In this document: piece after piece, positions 44,086 to 55,900 of the stretch | Numbering within the stretch: position 1 is the stretch's first letter | Layout of the letters: each line of letters begins with the position of its first letter | Source of the DNA: Albula goreensis | Taxonomy: Eukaryota; Chordata; Actinopteri; Albuliformes; Albulidae | Assembly (NCBI GenBank): GCA_022829145.1 | Contig: CM040761.1 | Coordinates: forward strand, 622,768 to 686,767 | Direction of reading: 5' to 3' | DNA length: 64,000 nucleotides | The notes under the pieces: model-generated | What the model was told of the DNA's origin: nothing | What the model saw: the letters and a program-made list of their open reading frames with translations, nothing else | Database searches by the model: none | Translations under genes and position numbers: made by a program

Positions 44086-45999
44086 TCAACAACAAGTGAT
44101 CCAACATTAAAGATGTTGATTGTGACAGTGTTTGTGCATAGGAACTTTTTTGAAAAGAAGATATTCATCTGTACATGTTATATACCAAGTTTTGTGCAAA
44201 TTTTGTAAAATAAAAAAAAAACAGATCTTTTTTGTTTTTCAAAACATGCAAAATGGCAGAAAATACAATAAATATACATGTCCCTGGGGTGAAGATGGAG
44301 AGAGATACAAAAATATCATTTTCAACTTCTGAGGTCAAATGGGGCATCAGCTTATCGCTGCAGCTCCACTTATCTGCTGTAGTGCCACCCTGTGGCCAAT
44401 CTGTGCTTTGCGGGGTCAGACACCCTAATCATGTGCCAATAGTGTGTTTCACAGCAATCAGCAGTGTCATTAGAAGTGTATTTAGGTGAGAACTGTGAAA
44501 GCTTGAAATGAAAAAAAAAAACACACATGGGAAGGCAGGCAAATTGACATGGTGGGGCACAGTTAGGCATGTGTACTCACAGAGTTTGTATTTAATATGG
44601 GTGACTACAGGACACCTGAAATCTGCATTTGTAGCACCATCATTTGAGTTACAGTTTTTCTTGATCGCTAAGGTACATTTCTTGAAATTATGCTCCATCT
44701 CCCAAAACACTAAGCACAATTCCAAAACTATACACTAATCTCCACAAACTTCAAACTTCCATGTCAAAACCAAACTCTCCCTTTCAAACCATATAATCTC
44801 ACATCTAAACACAACTCTGCCTTCAGACATCACACAAAAGCCACCAAATACACTACAAAATGGTCATTACACACCAGTGAGATCAATTCAAAACACTTCT
44901 GTAAAAACCTGTTACTGCAATGAATAATGGCACTTGTGGTTTTTTCCCCCCAGAAAAAAAAACACATTACAAAGAAACAAAATTTTTATACATTTTCAAA
45001 GATTTACAGTTTTTCCCGATTGCTAAGACACATTTTATGAAACCATTCACCATTTTCTTAAAACTACACTCACATTCTCAAAACGTCATTCTCATTTGTA
45101 CAACCAGCAAACCTTCCAGTCGAAATCAAACTTTGCCCTCAGATAACACACAAGCAATCAAAAGCACATACTACATGACTGCCTCTTAGACACTAGAGGG
45201 ATTGATTCAAAACACTCTTACCAAAATGTATTTTTTCTTCTGAAATCAGTATTTTGAGAATCTGCATTATTCTGAAATTTAGAACATCACTTTACTGACA
45301 TACAGATTACCCATACTGGAAGACACCATCAAGAGACATTCAAAACAATACTATACAACACTTTTGCAATGTCACACTGACAAATTATTGTATGAAGAGA
45401 GCAGAAATTTTCCAACTCTTTATTTCCGGAAAACTTTTGGAATGAACAGTGGTACATAGGGTAGGTAGAGTAAATTTTGAAAAAAAGAAAGAATTGAAAA
45501 ACTATAAATATTTATACATACATAAGATAAACAAATGTAATTCCATACAGTAATCTAATTACAACTACTCTGCATCATCATCTCTTCTCTGGTCTGTAAC
45601 ATCATAAAGGATGTTTTCCCTGGCCAGGCAATGCAAGAAATATTCCCTGGTGTGTCTAAGCCAGCCTTGGATGGCTTCAATGGACACATCCCACAGGCCT
45701 CCACCACGGAAATCAAGAGGTTTTCTCTTGTGTTGGGGTTTCTGTCATAAACCTTCCACCGCCATGCTGAGAAAAAATCCTCTATTGCATTGAGGAATGG
45801 GGAATATGCAGATAAAAAAAGATCTGTGAATGTGGGGTGGTCATTGAACCAGGCACCCACCAGAGCAACCAGATTGAAACTAACGTTATCTCAGATGCTA
45901 ACATACTGGGACTGCTCTGGTTGCCCTGGTTCCCCTTCTGTTAGGACATTTTTTTCCTTCCCCACCAGGCGTCACCAGAGACTCTGTGCTTCTTAATTG

Positions 46000-46486
46000 T
46001 GTTACACCCATTCTGTTGATTGCCCCTCCTATGTCTTATTTTCTGTGTGTCACGTTTCCTTATTAGTTAGTGTATTAAACCCTGGTCTTTGTCTCTGTCA
46101 TTGCTTAGTCTTTGTTAGTTCTACCTGTTTCAGTGTAGCCCTGTGTCCTGAGCCTGCTTGTTGTTTTTGTTTTGTCTCTGTTTGCCTGACTTTGACCATA
46201 TTGCTCTATTTTTGGATTTACCCTTTTTGGATTTTCCTGTTGGATTGTTTGCTTCGTTATGGATTGCTCTTTGTGTTGACCTGGACTGTTTTTGGATTTC
46301 TCTTTGGATACTGCTTGGATTCTGTTGCCTGTGTTTTTTGCTTTTATAATAAATTCCTGACCTAAAGTGTACAGCTGTCTCTGCATTTGCGTTCACTCCC
46401 TAACCTCATAGCTCTATGGTTAGTGTTGTGGTCTTCCGGTTGAGAGACCGGTGCTGAAGACCCGCAAAAGACTGGGAATCCTTACA
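46000..46486 (+). mobile_element. 5' LTR of the Ty3/Gypsy element (approximate limits)
   Basis: Starts TGTTACACCC and probably ends CCTTACA just before the gag leader GAAAGATTAAGCCATC; contains a T-rich U3/R region and AATAAA near 46349. No tRNA-complementary primer site is obvious next to it, which would fit the self-priming mode known for sushi/Tf1-type elements. A tRNA-like stretch lies near its 3' end (see findings). An end at 46408 (CCTCA) is an alternative. Confidence 0.5.
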
Positions 46487-46502
46487 GAAAGATTAAGCCA
46501 TC

Positions 46503-46907
46503 ATGGACTCAGCAGAGGCTTTTACTTCAGCAAAGGAGCCAACTGATTTTGAACGCATCATGGCAGCGCTACATAGCCTTGGAGCAACTATGGACAGACA
46601 TGACCAATCACTGGCCAGACAAGCTGAAATTGTGACCAGACATGACCAGGTACTTCAGGATCTTGTTCAGACAGAGCAAACTCTTGCTGCATCCTCCACT
46701 CCAGCTGCCCCAGCTCATCCTGCAGTTCTGGCTAAAGTTCCATCCTTGTCTTCACCACTCCCCAGTGCAGAGCCCCATCTACCAGCCCCACAGGGGCAGA
46801 GGTATGATGGCAATCCAGGCAGGTGTCAATGTTTTTTAACACTGTGCAAACTGACTTTTGAGCTCCAGCCCAGTGTTTCCCACTGACCACTCCCATATAG
46901 CCTATAT
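46503..46907 (+). pseudogene. Gypsy gag, first part
   Basis: ATG in GCCATCATGG, then MDSAEAFTSAKEPTDFERI, a Gln/His-rich helical stretch and a Pro-rich linker. It follows the LTR and leader directly. The frame shifts near 46870, shortly before the hAT insertion; downstream gag continues in another frame. It is a capsid-type gene of a sushi-like Ty3/Gypsy retrotransposon, not a host gene. Confidence 0.75.
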
Positions 46908-48098
46908 CAGGGGTCGCGAGCCATATCGATGACTGCATATGGCTCTCAGAAAAATTTTAGCCGACAATTCTTAACACAACAAGTAATGAAACAGCTGGGA
47001 GCATCGGCCGGCGTCCACACAGCATGTGCGCCTCCCACCACTCACACTGCCTGCCTTGACGTGGTGATGGCTGCAGGTCTGCCGGTTTGTTTTGCAAAAC
47101 CCTCGCGTCCGTAATCGATCGAGTGTGAGTGTGGGTGGCTCATCTCCTCCTTTCCTCCACTCGTTTTGTCCCCTCCTTTCCTACCCCGGAAATATGCCGG
47201 AAGTATGTGGAGGAAAGGAGGGGAGGAAACGAGGAGATGAATCGAAAATTGGAACAGCTAATCCAATTCACCCGTCATCAAACTCGACGTCGGCTATTGA
47301 TGAAGTAATCATTTCAACTGACTCCGTGGATACCAAAGCCAATCATGCTTCTTTAACACTGCCATCCCTTTTCATGTATTGAAATACAAATGTCAGTTTC
47401 TCACATTCTGCTCATGATGTAACATATAAATTTGTATAAGGAATAAATAAACTAAATAAGCTCGCAACATAAACTCTGTCAATTTTACATTGGTAAAATT
47501 ACCATTCTCATCTCAAAAACCTGAATATATCGCGTCAGTGTGGATATGTTTGAAAACGCAAAACAACAGTTTTCCCATTATTGTAAATTACCGGATTACT
47601 GTTTACTGCTCTGGCACTTATCCTTCAGTATTGGTAAATCCCTTGTCATGTTTTAGAAATTTTCAATGGTGAAATATTCAGTGGGATGGTCTTTTAATCT
47701 GACTGGTCATGAGCATAATGATGTCACCTAGAAATGTGAAAAGACTTCTGCAGTTGGATACATTGATGTATCCTTTGTTTGGAGGAAACGAGGAAATGAG
47801 GAAATGAGAAAGGAGGAAGCGAGATTTCAGTTTGGAACAGTGGAGGGAAGGAGGACACATAATCAGTTTCCGGGGCACGGAGGAAAGGAGGGGAAGAAAG
47901 GAGGAGACAGATTTGAGTATTGCAACACAGCTGAAGTGACAAATTCAGCCGTGGACACGGAGGAGAAGAGAGCTTGACAGCCTGTACGGACGCGCTCCCC
48001 CCACCCCCTGGTCAACAATCCATATGGCTCTCAAGGAAATGTTTTTTAAATAATTGGCTTTTATGGCTCTCCCAGCCAAAAAGGTTCCCAACCCCTTG
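46908..48098. mobile_element. Non-autonomous hAT element inserted in gag, 8-bp target duplication
   Basis: Left end CAGGGGTCGCGAGCC, right end inverse of CAAGGGGTTGGGAACC. GCCTATAT occurs at 46900-46907 and again at 48099-48106, an exact 8-bp duplication as made by hAT transposases. Gag homology resumes right after it. The interior has no transposase and carries a further palindromic sequence at about 47131-47935. Confidence 0.9.
47131..47935. mobile_element. Palindromic MITE-like sequence within the hAT element
   Basis: CGTTTTGTCCCCTCCTTTCC near 47164 is mirrored by AGGAAAGGAGGGGAGGAAAC near 47211, a tight hairpin, and related GGAGGAAA/GGAAAGGAGG sequence recurs in inverse order at 47780-47905, ending in GCAACACAGCTG. 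Similar CCACATACTTCxGG words occur at 34.2 kb, and related inverted ends at 41.4 and 42.2 kb. Whether it is a separate insertion or part of the hAT element is uncertain. Confidence 0.5.
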
Positions 48099-48711
48099 GC
48101 CTATATAATAACTCTCCTGACTGACAAAGCTATGGCTAGGGCAACTGGGAACATCTGGGAACAGCAGGGACCAAGTTGTTCAGACTTTGAGTCCTTCACC
48201 AAGGAGTTGGGTCGTGTTTTTGACCAGTCAGCTATTGGCCAAGAAGCAGCTAAACAGATCCTGCTGCTCCACCAGGGAGGCAACAGTGTGGCAGATTACG
48301 CCATTGCATTTCAAACTTTTGCTGCTGAGAGCAGGTGGAACGAAGATGCCCTCATCGCCGCCTTCCACCATGGTCTGTCAGAGACAATGAAAGATGAGTT
48401 GGTCTCCAGACAAGTTCCTGATGACCTAGAGTTGTTGATCTCCCATGCCATTCGTCTCGACAACCGGCTTCGTGAGCATCACAGAGATCATCGTTATCCC
48501 CCGGCTGCCTCCTCTGAGTCTCCTGGTCCTATTTCTACCAATGAGTTCTGAACCCATGCAGATTGGCAGCACCCGTCTTCCTCAATCTGAGCGAGACCGC
48601 CGCAGAAGAGAGAGGTACTGTATATACTGTGGCAAGCCGGGACACTTCAGAATCTCCTGTCCTGACTTCTCGGGAAAAGGACAGTCCCGTCCAGCCGAGG
48701 GGGGGCAGTGA
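48099..48711 (+). pseudogene. Gypsy gag, second part with CCHC zinc knuckle
   Basis: Frame from about 48100 gives AYIITLLTDKAMARATG and a long helical capsid region (ESFTKELGRVFD, ALIAAFHHGLSE), with a frame change near 48545. [14 protein letters not shown] at about 48620-48660 is a CX2CX4HX4C nucleic-acid-binding knuckle. It ends with TGA at 48709-48711. Confidence 0.85.
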
Positions 48712-48779
48712 CGGGTGCCGTTTCATCTCCCGAGTCCCCAGACGCTGGAGTCTACCTTCCCATCACCATCTCCTAGGGG

Positions 48780-49978
48780 AAACAGCAGCATTCTTTCCAG
48801 GCTTTGGTAGATTCTGGAGCAGCTGGTAATTTCATGGATCTTAATGTTCCTCAAGTTACCCTGGACATTCCTTTCTCTGTGACTGCCCTTGATGGCCGTT
48901 TATTGGGTAATGGCAGGATTACTCAACCTACTTCTCCAGTCCATCACCAGGTCTGAGGTCATCAGGAGGAGATGTCCTTCCATTTGATAAATTCTCCAGA
49001 GTTTCCAGTGGTCTTAGGCTTGCCTTGGCTGAATCGTCACAACCCTCACATAGACTGGTCTACAGGGTTGATCCTTGAATGGGGTCCCACATACCATGCC
49101 ACATGCCTCCACTCAGCTCCTTCACCTCAACCCATCGAGGCTCCCGAGTCTTCAAAGTTATCCCAAGTTCCTGCTGAGTATTTAGATTTGAAAGAGGTCT
49201 TCAGAAAAAAACGGGCCACTGAACTGCCACCACACAGAACTTACGATTGTGCTATTGACCTTCTCCCTGGCACAAGTTCTCCTCGTGGGCGCATATTCTC
49301 CCTTTCCCTTCCTGAACGCACGGTCATGGATGACTACATAGGAGAAGCCCTTGTCTCTGGAATCATCCGACCATCTACTTCTCCAGCTGGGGCTGGATTC
49401 TTCTTCGTTGGAAAGAAGGATGGGGCCTTCGACCATGTATTGACTACCGCGGCCTTAACAAGATCACCATCCGCAACCGCTACCCTCTGCCCTTGATGTC
49501 AACAGCCATTGAACTACTCCAGGGGGCCACTATCTTCACTAAGTTGGACTTGCGCAATGCGTACCACTTAGTCAGGATCCGAGAGGGGGACGAGTGGAAA
49601 ACGGCTTTTAACATTCCCATCGGTCATTATGAATATCTTGCCATGCATTTTGGACTGACTAATGCTCCTGCTGTGTTTCAGGCCCTCATAAATGATGTGC
49701 TCCGGGAAATGATTAACCATGATTTGTTTTTTGTCTACTTGGACGATATCCTAATTTTTTTGAAGTCCCTCCATGAACATTGCCATTACGTTCCCCAACT
49801 CCTCACCAGACTACTTAAGAACCACCTTCATGTTAAGCCTGAAAAATGTGAGTTTCATTCATCTGAAGTCTCCTTCCTAGGATACGTTCTGAAAGAAGGG
49901 AAGATAGAGATGGACCCAAAGAAGACCCAAGCCATTCGTGATTGGCACATTCTCAAGTCTGTAAAAGTCCAGTGATTT
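48780..49978 (+). pseudogene. Gypsy pol: protease and reverse transcriptase
   Basis: The protease active-site block ALVDSGAAGNFMD (Asp-Ser-Gly) lies at about 48804-48842. Reverse transcriptase follows: [13 protein letters not shown] near 49220, [20 protein letters not shown] near 49360, a frameshift near 49430, then [13 protein letters not shown], and VYLDDILIF with the catalytic Asp pair at about 49733-49759. Stops at 48952-48954 and 49973-49975 and the frameshift show that it is inactive. Confidence 0.85.
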
Positions 49979-50580
49979 CTGGGGTTTGCAAATTTTTACC
50001 AGAAGTTCATCTGGGAACTTTAGTTCTGTGGCTGCCCCCATTTCTGCTCTGACAAAGAGCTGTGGAGCTCCTTTTGCTTGGACACCCGCAGCAGACAAAG
50101 CATTCCTGGAGCTCAAGCTTCGCTTCTCCTCTGTTCCCAGAGCTCTCTGAGCTTACCAGACCCTTCACTGCCATTTGTTGTTGAAGTGGATGCCTCTGAT
50201 GTGGGGGTCAGAGCTGTCCTGTCCCAATGCTCAGCGGAAGAGAGATTGCATCCTTGTGCCTTCTTTTCTCACCGACTGACACCCACAGAGTCCAACTATG
50301 ATATTGGTGACAGAGAGCTGTTGGCTGTGAAACTCGCCCCAGAGGAATGGAGACACTGGTTAGAGGGGGCCCTTCATCCTTTTCTGGTATGGACTGATCA
50401 TCAGAACTTTGAGTACCTCCAAAAGGCAAAACGCCTGAACCCCGCCAGGCCCATTGGGCTCTGTTTTTCAATCGTTTTGATTTTACTCTGTCTTACCGCC
50501 CAGGATCAAAGAACATGAAGCCTGTTGCCCTGTCTTGACAGTTCCAGGTAACAAGTCAGGATCACAATCCGCTCCCGTAC
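49976..50580 (+). pseudogene. Gypsy pol: RNase H
   Basis: After the stop at 49973-49975 the frame breaks near 50020-50080, then [34 protein letters not shown] and [13 protein letters not shown] give the Asp, Glu and Asp residues of the RNase H fold. A further frame break and stop lie near 50500-50540. Confidence 0.8.
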
Positions 50581-50689
50581 GCTGGGGCATTGAGACAGTG
50601 ATCAGGCGGGCCCACCAAGATGAACCGGATCCTGGTACAGGACCTGCAGGACTTCTTTTCGTCCCCAAGAAGGTGAGGTCCTAAGTTCT

Positions 50690-51712
50690 TCATTGGGGAC
50701 ATTCTTCACGTCTGGCAGCACACCCTAGAGTCAAAAGGACCCATGAATTTCTTCGGAGATGGTTCTGGTGGCCTGACATGGAAAGAGACGTGAAGTCCTT
50801 TGTGGCAGCATGCTCTTTGTGTGTCCAGAGCAAAGACCCTCGTCAACATACCCAAGGATTGCTGCTCCCTCTCCCCATTCCTAGCCATCTGTGGTCACAT
50901 CTCTCACTGGACTTTATCACGGGTCTACCTGGATCTAAAGGTAATACTGTAATCCTAGTAGTTGTTGATAGGTTCTCTAAAGCCTGTCGTTTTATACCAT
51001 TGCCTAAACTGCCTTCTTCCCATGAAACTGCCCAGCTAGTGTGTGATCATGTGTTCCAAGTTTTTGGTCTTCCCCAGGACATTGTCTCAGACCGGGGTCC
51101 CTAGTTCTCCTCCCGCTTCTGGCAAGCCTTCTCCCGACTGATCGGGGCATCATCCAGTCTTTCCTCCAGGTTCCACCCCCAGTCCAACGGACAGACCGAG
51201 AGGGTTAACCAGGAGTTGGAGGCCACCCTGAGAAGCCTGGTTTCAGCAAACCCGTCCTCCTGGAGCTCTGAGCTGCCCTGGGCTGAGTACCCCCATAATA
51301 CCCTCCAGTCCTCAGCTACCGGTATGTCCCCATTCCAATGCCAGTTTGGTTATCAGCCACCACTTTTTCCTTTTTCCTTTCTCGCACTTCGTGAGGCAGT
51401 GTCGACGGAGATACAGACCCGAGGGACTCTACTTGGGGTCTCCAGGCAGTACCGGCTCCATGCGAATTGTCATCGAAGGCCTGCTCCTTGCTACCGGGTT
51501 GGACAGAGGGTTTGGCTATCATCCAGAAACCTCCATTTGAGGGTGGAATCACATAAGCTTGCTCCTCGTTTCATTGGGCCTTTCAAAGTGGTCCGTAGGA
51601 TTAACCCTGTCGCTTACTGACTCCGACTGTCCTGATCTATGAGAGTTCCCATGAGAGTTAAGGCCAGTGGCCACTTCCCCTCTTGCCCCTGCCCCTAACG
51701 GACCCTGTGGTG
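50690..51712 (+). pseudogene. Gypsy pol: integrase, 3' truncated
   Basis: The zinc-binding HHCC region is recognisable near 50720-50825 (ACSLCVQSK). The core has [20 protein letters not shown] (first Asp), DIVSDRGP (second Asp) near 51090, followed by TAG, and [16 protein letters not shown] (Glu) near 51180-51215. A C-terminal [17 protein letters not shown] block is near 51560. Stops follow at about 51618. Homology ends near 51710, where copy B transposase resumes; no 3' LTR is present. Confidence 0.8.
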
Positions 51713-53356
51713 GAGGACTCCTTGATCATTGATTGCAGCACATAGAGTCACGTTGCCTCCACTCTGGCCAGCAACCTGCACAATGACCAATGATGTTCCA
51801 TCCCCTTATGTGCCTTGTTAAACCCTGCCTCTTCAACAAAGATGTACTCATAGGATAGTTAGGATCCATTTTTCCAGAGCACATGCAAACAAATGGCCCT
51901 ATTTATAGGGATCATGTGATTCTGATTGGTGTGTCACTAATTTAATGACTTTGTGTTTACACCTGGAGAAAGGTGTGCTCTTTGAGTTTGGATGATAATG
52001 TCTTGAGTGTATTGTATTGATTGCGTGTATTTGCTGAATGAACATATAGTGCAGTGAATGATTCATTTGTCCACTTTTGCATATAGTTATGCAAAAAGGG
52101 TTTTAAACATAGAAACTTGTGTGAAAACATGTGACTAGTGTTTATAGTTGTGAGAAAAGTGTGTATCTTTTGAAAAATGAGGCAAGGCTATAGGTTTTCT
52201 TGCTGAGGGAACCGGTCAATAGTGTGTTAGCAATTGGGAAAAACTGTAATCTCTCAATGTACTGTTGTGCACTAAACATTTGAGTTTTATGTTGCTCTGG
52301 ACAAGAGCCTCTGTGAAATATCTATAATGTTATGTAAACTGAAATTTAGTGACAAAGTAAATGTATTGTAAAAATATGCAACCAATAAAGAACAAACAAT
52401 ACAGTAAAATAATTTCCACATGTACCAATATAAACTAATGAAAATAAACTTTTTGTACATAAAGAAATCACATATATTCTGCCTCTGCATGTCCCTGGTC
52501 AGAGATTCTCATCAACATTACAGGCAATGTTATCCTTAGCTAGGCAGCTGGGGGGAAAAAAACCTTGTATGCCTTATCCACCCCTGGCAAGCCTCAACTG
52601 TAATATCTACACAAGCCTCCACCATGGCCTGGAGGAACACAGATGTATGGGTCTCGTTCATAGGCCTTCTACCTCCATGCCGAAAAAAAAAACTTCTCTA
52701 TGGGGTTTAGGTTGGGAGAATATGAAAGGAGAAAGATGTTGCTAAAACTTGGGGCATCACTGAACCAGTCACGAAACAGAGCAGCCCGGTGGAAACTGGC
52801 ATTGTCCCAAATGACAACATAGAGTGGCTGCTCTGGTTGTGCTGGCTCCCTGTGGTCTAGTATATACATGGTCTTGTAGACCACTGAAGATCCAGGTTAT
52901 AGAGGCTGCTGGGAAGTGGCTCAGATTCATTCATTGACATCCCATGAACACATGGGACATGGTCATCTAGATTTGTATGGATCTCATTAGCAATATTCTT
53001 GCCCTTTCACTTCCTTCTCCTCCTCTTCCTTAACCTCTCATGAGTCCTCTTCAGCCTCTTCATCTTCTTCTCTACCTTCAGGTCTTTCTGGACGTTAACT
53101 GATCCATGGCCCTTTTATCTGTCCATCCTGAGGTTCTGAGTAGTGTGTGAAAAATTTTGACTCTTAGTTTCCATATGGGGAATTGTGTGTTAATGGGTTT
53201 GAGCTGTGATGACTTGATTTAATGATATTGAAAACCAGTGTTTTCTAAATGAGCACATTGTGTAGCCAGTGATGAATGAATGGATTTGTGTGTGGAGTTT
53301 TTCACAAAGAGTTTAACAAATCTGGATCATACATGAAAACATGGGAATAATGTTTA

Positions 53357-54630
53357 ACAGGCTTAAACCCCAGCAGTTGTTATTGGGCCATGCAAGGCTG
53401 GGATTCCAACAGCCAGCCTCAGGGCTCCCAGGAGAATATTTTCAAATATTTTATCCCTGAGCCCCTCAGAAGTGTATACACCTGCATGAATACTATCTAT
53501 GTGACTACCTGTTCATCCGAAGTGGGGTTTTCCTGTAACAATGCCATTTAACCTGCCTCCCGTGATTAGTGATTAGCAGGTGTTAGACGTAGCTTCAGAT
53601 TCTAATAAGTTTTTCATTTTCCAAGATTATTTGTTAAATGATCTTAAATTTTTGTGCAGAAAAAACTATTATTTAATCCAAGTTGTAGTAATATACTTGA
53701 TGGATTACAAAAAAGTGTATATGTGCTCTGTACTTAAACCATCTCCTCAGGCCCTGATAACCAGCAAAGGTCAGTGGCTGAGTGCTGTTTCTCAGGCAGG
53801 CTGCACTGATGCAGGTAACAGGGGCCCTGAGCCAATGACAGGCATGCAGTACAACAGAACCAAACAGACAGCAAAAAAGGGTAAAAAAAGCGCATTTGAC
53901 TTGTGTTCCATATTCCCTGCACAAGCTGATAAGTTCAAATGTATTTACTGTAATCCCTCACCATTATCATTCTTCTGTTTGAAGAAATCCTTTCCCACAG
54001 CCTGCCATGTCATTCAGCAGCTCTTATGTCATTTCCTTTGTGTGGTCTCTGAAGGACTCTGCCTGGGTCTCTACTCCCTCATTACACATGCACTGATAAA
54101 CCCTGTCCAGCTATTGTTGCGTGTGGCCCAGTTCTCCTCACTTCATCTTTCAATTTTTTTCACTTATGTCAGTTATTTTGCTTTCTGCCCTTATCTGTTT
54201 CCGTGGTTTCTCTGTACCTCTTACTGGTCTTATGGCTTTTTTGACAGCTGTAAGGATCTTTCATTTTCCTTTTCTGATTTTGATTTTGGTGAGTTCTCAG
54301 AACCTTAACATTTTCTAAGTTTTTTTTTTTTTACATTCGGGAAATACTTAGAAAAAAATTTTAGTGGCAGCTCTCAAAGCATTTTACCAAAGGTACGAAT
54401 AAACCCGTCTCTGCTGTGGAAGGATGTAAACCCTGTAAACCCGCATATTGGTCTTGTTCAGCCACAAAACAATATTTTTCATTCCATGGTCCCTTTTTTA
54501 CACTTGAGACTGTTTCTATTCTACTATCGTATTTTTGTCTTCATTCTTTACATTTAAACCGCAATTTGTGTGAACAGCCTTAAGAAGAATCATTTAAATT
54601 GTATGAATTTTACTTTATTTTTTTCTAAGA
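53357..54630. other. Intergenic, nothing recognised
   Basis: No transposon ends or coding domain recognised. A 242-codon open frame here (53580-54308) is compositionally random and hydrophobic at its C-terminal end, with no splice or start support. Confidence 0.5.
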
Positions 54631-54641
54631 CACCATCATGG

Positions 54642-54656
54642 AGCGCCATCTGCCGG
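54642..54656 (-). promoter_or_regulatory. CTCF-like motif
   Basis: AGCGCCATCTGCCGG; its reverse complement CCGGCAGATGGCGCT matches the CTCF core CCASYAGRKGGCRS except for G at position 3. It lies about 2.8 kb upstream of the gad1 start codon. Confidence 0.4.
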
Positions 54657-55900
54657 AGACTGTTCTACGACAGGCTGTATCCTTGTACTTGGGTGTCGAC
54701 ATTCAATTAACGAATTAAACTGCTATTTAAATCTCAATCCCTGAGTGTATAACCGAATGACAAACGTATTCATTCTCCCATTTCAGTTTATTATATTAAA
54801 AATGAACAGGTAGGCCTAATTAAAGTTGTGAATATAATATTCACAAATAACAAAAATATGCATGTATTGCTCCACGTTCTTTTTCTTTACTCATGTCTAT
54901 GCTCCACTTTTGACTAAGCCGTTGACGTCACATGTAAAACGAGTGGCAACCAAAATCGTCTTTTTTACGTATAATGGAAAATGTGCTTGGCTGTTCTTCC
55001 GAGTTGTCACATTACGTGAGAAAGTGCGTCACGACCTGCTCAGCTTCTGAAAACCTTAGCTCCAAGCACCATCGTGAAACGTTGTACAATGTCATTCAGA
55101 AAGGACAATTTTAGAATGATTATTGATCACAACATCAATGACATCATATAATTCAGAGAGAGGTAAATTACAATTTATTTCAGATGTCAGTTCTTTAGCT
55201 AGTATTTTATACTCCATTTGTCAATGGTTGAATGCAGTTATACACACTAAAAGAAATTAAGAAATGAAGAAATTATGAATATGCTTTTTCTATTAAATTG
55301 TTGGGTTTCTTTTACATCTCCGACCTCTCCTCTCTGAATAAATTACACTGTCTTGCCTTTTATTTGTCTTTATTTACTAATTTACATACAGCATCCTTGG
55401 GAAAAAAAACCCTTCATACTCAATGTTAAACCCCGCTATAGTGACGACCGAAATCTCTGACAAAATTGTGTTTGATCGAATCTCTACCGCCACCCTGTGG
55501 ATCATCATTCGTATCAAATATCCAGACAGTTAATTCACCTGTGGTTAATTCCTGTAAAGGGAAGATAAGGGACGAAGAGTAGCCCCCTTAAATTTTTGGG
55601 GTTGTGAATCTAAATTCACAATAAAATTTTATTTTTTTATTTAATTACATTGATTTCCGGAGGTCAAAATGTAACAATAATTAACAGTGAATAAAAGACT
55701 GATAAATATATAGATGCGTTCAACGCGATCCTGTGTCCCCACAATTATTTTCATGTAAAGTAATAAGCTACGGAAGCTACAAAAACCCTCCCCCAAAGGA
55801 AAAACTGTGAAGAGGAATTGACTTTCTGAGGACCAGACACCTGCTCACTTCACCTTCCCCTCCTTCTGTCCTCATATTGAGCGTGGTGGGGACGTAAAGT
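54657..55900. other. gad1 upstream region
   Basis: AT-rich, no transposon or gene recognised. Short open frames lack support. Confidence 0.45.

Larger units (their letters stand above)
45007..52246 (-). mobile_element. Tc1/IS630-like element copy B, inserted in copy A and split by Gypsy
   Basis: Both ends are present and inverse: CAGTTTTTCCCGATTGCTAA at the left, the inverse ending TTAGCAATTGGGAAAAACTG at the right, each bounded by TA, the Tc1 target duplication. The minus-strand transposase is cut in two: GGNVTLCAAINDQGVLHH at about 51780-51710, and EQSQYV, FNDHPTFTDLFLSAYSPF and FFSAWRWKVYDRNP at about 45940-45700. The Ty3/Gypsy element sits between. The C-terminal part ends near 45555. 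Confidence 0.8.
44652..53356 (-). mobile_element. Tc1/IS630-like element copy A, outermost shell of a transposon nest
   Basis: The 3' terminus CAGTTTTTCTTGATCGCTAA begins after TA at 44650-44651. Family sequence runs to about 45004, is interrupted by copy B (45007-52246), and resumes at about 52249 (CTCTCAATGTACTG, matching copy D across the break). The minus-strand transposase part lies at about 52480-53100, including EQPLYVVIWDNASFHRAALF and YSPNLNPIEKFFFSAWR, i.e. the second Asp and the Glu of a DDE domain. Similarity to copy C ends at about 53356, so the 5' terminus is missing. The frame is broken. Confidence 0.75.

Noticed and set aside
53580-54308. 242-codon open frame on the + strand
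   Set aside because: Begins with a non-ATG codon, has random composition with a hydrophobic end and no recognisable domain; probably chance.
55485-55499. CCGCCACCCTGTGG word as a CTCF site (also near 44385)
   Set aside because: One base short of the CTCF core spacing when aligned, so the match is weaker than the two sites reported.
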